A stretch of 64,000 nucleotides of DNA from Aralia elata. Lineage: Eukaryota; Streptophyta; Magnoliopsida; Apiales; Araliaceae. The notes under the pieces are model-generated. The model was not told the origin of the DNA. It was given only the letters and a program-made list of their open reading frames with translations, and did no database searches. The translations under genes were made by a program, and so were the position numbers. The stretch's first letter is position 1. Each line of letters begins with the position of its first letter. The DNA lies in contig CM068379.1 in assembly GCA_034770075.1 (NCBI GenBank), forward strand, positions 46,259,130 to 46,323,129, written 5' to 3'. Shown here piece by piece: positions 56,740-64,000 of the stretch.

Positions 56740-59700
56740 GTGTACCAATTTGAGTAATCCTTGCCTAACAAATGGTCTTTCAAATTTGAATGATGATTAT
56801 GATTTTGACATTGAGCTGGATTTCGATTTAATGGGCATTGAACAAGATGAGACAGATTACAACGACGCACCTGACGAGATCAAGGGATGGGTCGAGGATA
56901 AACCCAAACCCAACTTGGACCAAACCATCACCATTGATATTGGAACCCCTGACCAGCCAAAGGAACTCAAGATAGGGACGGACCTTACCCCCAGCCAAAA
57001 AACAGAAATAATTGAGTTACTAAGCCAATATGAGGATGTCTTTGCCTGGTCGCACGAGGATATGATCGGATTGTCCACCGACATTGTGGTGCACCGGTTA
57101 CCTATCAAGGAGGGTTTCAGGCCTGTCAAGCAGAAACTAAGAAAGTTGAAACCGGAGTGGAGCTTAAAAGTGAAGGAAGAGATCATCAAGCAGTTCAGGG
57201 CGGGAATCATTATGGTGTCCACTTACCCGGAATGGCTTATCCAATGTGGTCCCCAGTGGCTAAACCTGGAGGAAAGGTGAGGGTATGCGTGGACTACAGA
57301 GATCTAAACAAGGCCAGTCTCAAGGACAACTTCCCGGTGCCTTTCATACACATCCTGGTAGATAACACGACCCAGTACGAAATGTATTCCTTTGTGGATT
57401 GCTTTGCGGGATATCATCAGATAATGGTGGCGGAAGAAGACCGGGAAAAGACCGCATTCATCACCCCTTGGGGCACTTTCTGCTATAGACGACTGGCTTT
57501 CGGTCCTCACAAATGCAGGGGCTACTTATCAGAGAGCCATGATGGCCTTGTTCCACGATATGATGCACAAGGAGATAGAGGTCTACGTGGATGACATTAT
57601 TGTGAAATCGAAGGTAGAGTCCGATCATATAACTCATCTCAAAAAGCTATTCGATCGGCTCAGAAAGTATAATTTGAAACTCAATCCAGCCAAGTGCGCT
57701 TTCGGAGTACAGTCGGGCAAGCTCTTGGGTTTCCTGGTTAGTGATCGGGGCATTGAGTTGGATCCAGCAAAGATTAAGGCCATTGTGGATATGCCGGCAC
57801 CCTACACGGAAAAGGAGATAAGAGGATTCCTGGGGAGAATAAACTTCATCAGCCGTTTTATATCCCACTTGACGACTACATGTGAACCGATTTTTAAACT
57901 GTTAAGAAAAGGGGTGTCCCAAGAATGGAATGAGCAATGTCAGAGGGCGTTTCAGACCATTAAGAAACAATTGACGGAGGCACCAGTGCTGGTACCCCCG
58001 AAGGATGGGATCCCTCTGTTTATGTATATATCGGTAAATGCCATCGCGATGGGATGTATGTTGGGACAGAAAAATGAGGCGGGTAAGGAGCAGGCCATCT
58101 ATTACCTCAGCAAAAGATTTAGCCAATGTGAGCAGAATTACACTCCCATCGAGAAGACTTGTTGTGCTCTGGCCTGGGCGGCAGGGAGATTACAGCACTA
58201 CCTCCATGGGCATACAACGTACCTGATATCAAGAATGGATCCCCTGAAATATATTTTCGAAAGGCCCATGCTGAATTGTCGACTATCAAGATGGCAGTTA
58301 ATTTTACAACAGTTTGACATGGTGTACGTGACCCAGAAGGCCATGAAAGGGCAGGGAATTGCAGATCAGTTGGCAGAAGCCCCGGCAGGAGGGATGGAGC
58401 CGTTAGAAACTCCTCTCCACCCGGGCCGAGGGATATATTTTGGGTATCGCGCGAAAAAATGTGATGACGAGGGACAATTCTGGAAGCTGTATTTTGATGG
58501 TGCCATGAATGCCGAGGAGGGCAGGAGCCGGAGCGGTCCTAGTCTCTATCACCGGAGAACAATATCCCGTGGCCACCAAGCTTCGTTTCAGCAATTCGAA
58601 CAACACCGCTGAATACGAGGGGTGTATCTTGGGACTCCGATTGGCCCGCGACATGGGAGTGAGGAGACTAGCAGTGTTTGGGGATTCAGAATTGGTAATC
58701 AGACAAGCAATCGGGATATACAACACTAAGGAGCTTCGGTTACTTCCATACCATCGTTGTGTCACCCAGCTTATGCAAGAGTTCGAAGATATCGCCTTCC
58801 GCCATATTCCTCGGGGACGAAATGATTTTGCCGATGCATTGGCGACTTTGGCTTCCTTAATCCACGTGATCAAGAGTAGGGACAGTCCACAGATTGAGAT
58901 CACCGTACAGAATGCCCCGGCATATGAGGAAAATGTGGCATGTGTTATCAAACGAGGTGGTGTTGACAAGGCAGCCCTGGTATCACGACATAAGGGAATA
59001 TCTGAGAGACAGATCCCTTCCCGATCAGGCAAATCGGACTGAAAGGATGAGAATTCAAAAGATGGCGATGAAGTTTTACCTGAGTGGCGATTCTCTTTAC
59101 AAAAGGGATGCCGGATTGGGACTGTTGCAATGCGTAGACGAAACGCAATCCCAAAGGATTATGAATGAAATCCATGGCGGGGTGTGTGGGCCACATATGA
59201 GTGGACCGATGTTGGCCAAAAAGATCTTGAGGACAGGGTATTATTGGTTAACGCTGAAGGCCGATTGCGATGATCATGTCAAACGGTGTTATCAATGCCA
59301 GGCGCACGGTAATGTGATCCATACACCTCCCAATGAACTGCATTGTATGACCTCCCCATGGCCATTTTCAATGTGGGGAATGGATGTAATCGGACCAATA
59401 GAGCCCAAAGCGAGCAACGGGCACCGGTTCATTTTCGTCATGATCGATTATTTCACCAAATGGGTAGAGGCAGCTTCTTTCCCTAAAGTAACTCAGGAGG
59501 TCATCGTCAGCTTCATCAGGAATAATGTCATTTGCCGATATGGGCAACCTGAGGTTTGTAGTCTCCGACAATGCCAAGAATTTAAACAACGCCCTCATGA
59601 AAGGACTGTGTGACCAGTTCAAGATTAAGCATCTCAATTCCGTCATTTACCGTCCCAAAATGAATGGGGCAGTGGAGGCGGCCAATAAGAACATCAAGAA

Positions 59701-60228
59701 GATCATGGCAAAAATGTCTGCTAATCATCGGGGATGGCCAGATCTGTTACCCCTCACCTTGCTGGCATAACCGAACATCAACGCGTACTTCTACAGGGGC
59801 AACCCCTTACGCTTTGGTGTATGGAATGGAGGCTGTTCTACCAGTCGAGGTTGAGATGGCGTCCCTCAGAATAGTGATCGACGCTCAGATAAGCGAAGAG
59901 GATTGGATGCAAAGTCGATATGACCAATTGGCCCTGATTGATGAAAGGAGAGTGGCTGCCATTTGGCATGGTCAGCTATATCAACAGAGGATCTCTCGAT
60001 CGTTACGATAAAAAGATAAGACTTCGGAAGTTCAAGGAAAACGATTTGGTGTTGAAAAGAGTCATGCCTTGTCAAGACGAGGCCAAGGGGAAGTTTGCCC
60101 CGAACTGGGAAGGGCCATTTGTGATCAAGAAAGTACTATCCGGAGGGGCCCTCATATTGCAAGAAATGGATGGTGAGGTATTTCCACAACCCCTCAATTC
60201 TGACTCGGTGAAGCGGTTCTACGCTTAA
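56740..60228 (+). pseudogene. Tat RT, RNase H, second RNase H, integrase
   Basis: RT: EDVFAWSHEDMIGL, VCVDYRDLNKA and YVDD at 57584-57595. RNase H1 at about 57985-58390. Second, archaeal-type RNase H at about 58480-58860: YFDGA, SNNTAEYEG, FGDSELV, NDFADALA, with all four acidic positions kept. Integrase: H...H...CYQC finger at 59170-59310, WGMDVIGP, VVSDNAKNL and NGAVEAANK; C-terminal end EGPFVIKKVL...SVKRFYA at 60228. Frame changes near 57245, 57506 (extra C), 58530, 59000, 59545, 59770 (extra A) and 60003. Otherwise well conserved. Confidence 0.9.
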
Positions 60229-60738
60229 ATCATCAGTTCCTTTTTCCCCTGACAGCGAACTACGTAGGACCTGATCTTCCAACTTGTGGGGGTACGTAGG
60301 CAGCCATCATGGCGCGGGTCCGATCCTTTAAAAATAATCCTTTCCCTGAACCAAAACCAATTTTCGATAGCCAGATAAAACCTTCCTACATCCTCAAAAA
60401 CCTTCCCGAAACCAACTGCCTAACCAGTTTCATCCCAGAATACATACCCTGATCCAACCCAAACAGTTATCCAAAATCTGAGATTCAATCCGACGAAATC
60501 AAAAGGTGTGCGGCAATATCTGTCAAATCTCCATCAAGTCTTGAGGAAAGAAAGAAGGCGAAATGTCAAAATCATGGTCAGTTGGACAAAATGATGATCC
60601 AATGGAGGGCAATGATACGACAAAAGGGGAAAATGACTAAATTTAAATGCATGTCTATATATATAAGTCGTTTTATTACAAGATTTCTCTTTCAATAACT
60701 GATGAAACCAACATAGTCTATGCAGGAAATAAAATAAT
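60229..60738 (+). other. Tat region after integrase
   Basis: No gene. It contains the pair CTACGTAGGACCTGATC (about 60260) and GGTACGTAGGCAGCC (about 60288), a motif often seen shortly after pol in Tat elements. The rest is unremarkable. Confidence 0.6.
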
Positions 60739-62315
60739 CTACAAATCTGAAACTAGCCGAAGCAGGATGGACAGGGTGGTGGATAGATCTGAAGCATCAG
60801 CATCTCCTGCAATCTGCTGCCCCATCATATCAATACGATCCAGTAAAGCAGTAGCTCGGCTGACAGTCCCAAAATGAGCATCTACCACTGCCCTGGTCTG
60901 AAATACAATGGCCTCTCTATCAGCAATGGCAACATCTCTAGCCCGAATGGCCTCATCTCTCTCGGCAAGGGCGGCATCCCTCTCGGCTTCAGTAGTAATC
61001 AGGGCCAGGCGGAGTCGGGAATCCTCAGCGACCCGACTCGGGGCAGAATCGGCTGAAATGGAATGGTCTGTGGTATTTTCTGTAAAAATCACTCCAGAGT
61101 CATCAAAGGCCCCAGTCCGACTCAAACTAGCCGAATCCAGGTCTCCACGCAACCACTGTACGTAGGCAAATGTCTGGATGTGACAGCTCGCACTATATTC
61201 GGCAAAGATCCTGCGATCCCAAAGCTCGTATACCTGCAATAGATCCCTCTCTGTACAGGGATGATATAAGGAATCGGTATGAGGGCTGCACCCGCGAAGG
61301 GGTGTAAATCCTGTGTCTGATCAAACTGCCCCATAACCGCCAGGGGATGATAGGTCGTCACACCCCTTAACCCAGCAATGGGAATGAAATCCATGCCAGA
61401 CACATGAGTCAAGAAGCTCATGAAGGAGCAATAGCCCGAGTAAACCAATAGATGAAAGGGGTCCTCAATGATAGACAAAAATGATGTCCAGGAGGCCACA
61501 TCAGTACAACTCGCGGGACGAAGCGAAAACTGCGTGGTTATGTCATGACTGAAGCAAAACCCTTGGCGACGGAAATGGCCGAAGGGACTAAGATGACTCA
61601 TGAACCACATATACAATAAGGTCGAACTCCCTCTGAAGAATCTTCCTCGGAAGGACTGGCAATATGTGGCCGACATATAGGTATCCGCCAATATCATGGG
61701 GAGAAGGGTGTGATCCTCCCGAAGGGCTCGAACGGCCGCCACAATCCGCATATCCAAATGATCGGGTCCTGCAGGCAAATACAAAACTGAGATGACACAG
61801 GCCATCAGGACATCCATTCTCAAGGCGCCCCAGCGCTCCTCGGACACGGACGGAAAAATCACCGAAGAAGAGTCGAAAACCGTCAGGTGAGCCAAATCGG
61901 TCAATGAAGAACTGACGGGGAACCATATGGTCTGATGTGATTACCGGTAATAAGACAGCCCTCCGCAAACCGGTAAAAGTCAAGAATTGACGGGCGCATG
62001 GAACCAACGGTAACCCTTAGCACAGGGACCATCCAACGGCAAGCCGGTGAAGCGAGCATACTCCTCAAGGGTGGGGGTCAGCTTCTACTGTCCCAAACCT
62101 AAACACCTGACGGGCAGGGGCCCAACAGCTCAGAAGACCATCCACAAAGCCCGCTGGCACCCGGAAAGGTTAATAAGGACCAAGAATGTCCCAAAAGACC
62201 ATCTACGATAACCCTATCTGCTGGCAGTAGACTGTCCAACCAGCGGAAGAGGCTGCCAACCAACCCTATGGGAAGAGTGGAATCCAAACGAACCACCGGC
62301 ATCTGAGGACGACAT
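60739..62315 (-). pseudogene. Antisense gene 2: DUF7745-like protein
   Basis: Start chosen at 62315 (MSSSDAGGSF...), directly after TTTTTTTTCACAG, a likely splice acceptor. Segments by frame: LTPTLEEYARFTGLPLDGP-type motif (about 62080-62040), QFFIDRFG (about 61910), then RMDVLMACVISVLYLPAG, LPMILADTYMSATYCQ and STLLYMWFMSHLSPFGHF (61820-61560), characteristic of the plant DUF7745 family. A C-terminal coiled coil is at 61239-60739 (AERDAALAERDEAIRARD). Stops interrupt the N-terminal part and frameshifts lie near 61900 and 61240. It is antisense to pol. The family's function is unknown; members are common in plant genomes and near transposons. Confidence 0.65.
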
Positions 62316-62549
62316 CTGTGAAAAAAAATAGTATCAAAAAAGACTGTACAGGGGTCATTCTCTACCCATAAATAAAAAGCATGCATCATACAGTTAATAA
62401 TAAAGCAGGTGAATTCCCATAAAAGATGAAAAAAAGACTGTGCATAAATAAATAAATGAGTTCAGTACATAGTGCATAAATGAAAAAGAAATCTAAGCAG
62501 GTACCGATACAAAAGGCCCTATCCTATCCTGGTCTAAATAAAATCAGTA
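62316..62549 (-). other. Gap between the two antisense genes
   Basis: AT-rich, pyrimidine tracts on the minus strand, no frame. It may be an intron or leader of antisense gene 2, judging from the TTTCACAG at its end. Confidence 0.4.
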
Positions 62550-64000
62550 TCATCTATGAAAAGCAGGATCCTCGAACTGATCCCCTGGAGTCGTCGAGCT
62601 CGGAGGACCACAAAGTTCATATCGAGGGATGTAGGGATGCGCTGTGGCATCAGATGAACTCGGGCCTGCATCATTAACCTGCACCGTCAGGATCGTAGGT
62701 GTAAGCCTCCTCCGGGGCCCGGCCCAACCCCCGAATAAACAGCGATAACTGATCTACCTGACGTGTCAATGCGGCGATCTGCTCAGCGTGGGTGGGAGTT
62801 CCGAACACAGGCAGCCCAATCGGTCATCGTCACCGAGCCTGGAACCATATCTCCAAGAAAGAAAGTGGGCCCGAGTCTGAGGACCGATGGTACGGGGCAC
62901 CCACCATGTACGGAATGCATCACTCGTAGTGGGACCCGTGGAAAGCATCCGACCGTCCTCCCCGGCAAGCATGATCTCCGAGGGGCTGAGAATCCAGCGG
63001 CCCAAAAAGTAGTGAAGGAAAGGGAAGTTGCGGGATGCGGATCTCCCCAGTGACGCATCTTGAATGCGCGCTCTCCCAGATACATCACCCAGCCTCCAAC
63101 ACTCTGCAAAAGTGAGGCGACGGGTGGAAAGCTCGAACTCTGGGCCGGAAGGATGCCCGTCAGCAAACCCCACAGTCAGAATGCTCGGAGAGGTAGGGAA
63201 TCCAGACGACGTCGGCAGCCGTGATCAACTCCAGCTGAATACGACAATGTGCAAAGCTGCCCGACACGGGGACCTCCTCCAGAGTACTGTTGATGCCATC
63301 GCCGACCCCGAGGATAAGTGTCCGGGCCCAGAGTAGTGATAGGCCTCAGACATGGCAGCCGCTCGTAAGCCCAGAACTGTGAATAGAAACAAGGCAAGGC
63401 ATGAGTCACTATCAAATACAGAAAAGAGATGAAAGGAAAAGAAATACAGTAAGAGAGAGGAGGAGGGGACTCACCAACAGAAAATGGTAGAAGCCGAGCC
63501 AGGCATCAGTCTGTCCCTCTGAGCGTAGACGCCATGCAGCCGTGGAGGAAATAGGCCAAAGGTGAATGACCCCCAGTCGTAATCACCGATGCGGTCCACA
63601 TCTCTGACCGCTCCTACGACGCTGAAATGAATGGTGGAGGAGTTTGTTCCCCAGAAAATAAACCCCTCATGATGGTCAGGAACAGGCGTCGTAGCAGAAT
63701 GTCCCCTGGTGCCCTGATCTGCTGGAATAGGCAGCGCATAGAGAGACCCCCGACTGCATCGACAGGCCAAAGCACCAGATCGGATTACTGCGGGCCTTAA
63801 AGACCCGGTCCTCAGCAGCGAAGCCCAGCAAAGCTCGAACCTCCACAGGAGTGATATCAAGATCCAAGGGGGACGCTGGGGACCCGGTAAACTCAATGCC
63901 GGTAATGTACCTCCAGTCCCATGGGGTCAACACGACCTCACAGTCGAGGAGATGAAGAGACTGCGTCTGGTGGAACCATCGCTCGGATAAAGCCCTCATG
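62550..64000 (-). pseudogene. Antisense gene 1: plant mobile domain (PMD)-like protein
   Basis: Runs in from beyond the window. Minus-strand reading: ALSERWFHQTQSLHL, CEVVLTPWDWRYITGI, VEVRALLGFA, then VDRIGDYDWGSFTFG and GFYHFLL-FWAYERLP, all close to the PMD (aminotransferase-like plant mobile domain) consensus. FLL and FWAYE are separated by an intron (63474-63377). Further on: HYFLGRWILSPSE, TTSDAFRTWW, and a tail QVDQLSLFIRGLGRAPEEAY ending at 62550. Frame changes near 63790, 63280 and 63100. PMD proteins include host silencing factors (MAIL1/MAIN) and transposon-borne copies. Confidence 0.72.
63377..63474 (-). other. Spliceosomal intron in the antisense PMD-like gene
   Basis: Minus strand: donor TTTTCTGTTG|GTGAGT, a pyrimidine-rich body, acceptor TTTCTATTCACAG|TTCTGG; 98 bases. 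Joining the flanks gives an uninterrupted WLGFYHFLL-FWAYERL, matching the PMD family exactly at the join. Confidence 0.8.

Larger units (their letters stand above)
50495..64000 (+). mobile_element. Tat/Ogre-type Ty3/gypsy element with antisense genes
   Basis: 5' LTR (50495-52592), tRNA-Arg PBS, leader, Gag, protease with G-patch, a candidate intron, RT, RNase H, a second archaeal-type RNase H, integrase (to 60228), then two antisense genes (60739-62315 and 62550-64000). The 3' LTR lies beyond the window. The double RNase H and this PBS mark the Tat lineage. It is inserted in the Gag region of the minus-strand copia element. Coding parts are broken mainly by 1-nt frameshifts (about fifteen), so this copy cannot be active. 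Confidence 0.92.

Overview
The window looks like repeat-rich nuclear DNA of a flowering plant, probably a eudicot. The basis is plant Ty3/gypsy Athila and Tat lineages, SIRE-like Ty1/copia elements, and primer-binding sites matching plant tRNA-iMet, tRNA-Asp and tRNA-Arg. I find no ordinary host gene, tRNA, rRNA or CRISPR array. Nearly every base I can explain belongs to nested LTR retrotransposons, and every coding region carries breaks or is cut off.

Layout. 1-13606: a non-autonomous Athila-like element (+), whose 5' LTR is split by a full-length copia element (683-9005, +). 13607-25150: a SIRE-like copia region on the minus strand with one 3.0-kb LTR (19507-22520) that has a PBS on one side and a PPT on the other. 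It is interrupted by two solo LTRs of the same copia family (14765-18294 and 23969-25090), the first of which holds an Athila-type solo LTR (15959-17699). 25151-25863: a piece of another Athila-type LTR, broken by a minus-strand Tat-type 3' LTR (25864-28123) and its adjoining internal DNA. 28500-31844: unassigned, with a TATA-like promoter, several perfect hairpins and an AT-rich tandem repeat of about 52 bp. 31845-40934: an Athila element on the minus strand with its 5' LTR, one gag-pol frame broken only by stop codons, and an extra ORF resembling the putative plant transposon protein domain. 40966-42452: part of a chromovirus-like LTR. 42453-50494: a minus-strand member of the same copia family as the first, with a chromovirus-like solo LTR (45445-48260) inside pol. 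50495-64000: a large Tat/Ogre-type element (+) running off the window, with LTR, PBS, gag, protease, G-patch, RT, two RNase H domains and integrase. After pol come two genes in antisense: one DUF7745-like and one plant-mobile-domain (PMD)-like.

How it works together. The elements are parasites stacked in each other. Four clean insertions can be read from target-site duplications (AACCC, GTAGA, TATCT, AGTAT/AGCAT). The copia and Athila coding regions were inactivated almost only by stop codons at Gln or Trp positions, as expected for C-to-T change in methylated silent DNA. The Tat element shows mainly 1-nt frameshifts instead.

The most unusual signals are two. The antisense gene pair in the Tat element has an intact-looking spliceosomal intron on the antisense strand. 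And short palindromic words, different in each family but similar in design, are repeated in the LTRs or leaders of at least six unrelated element families here.
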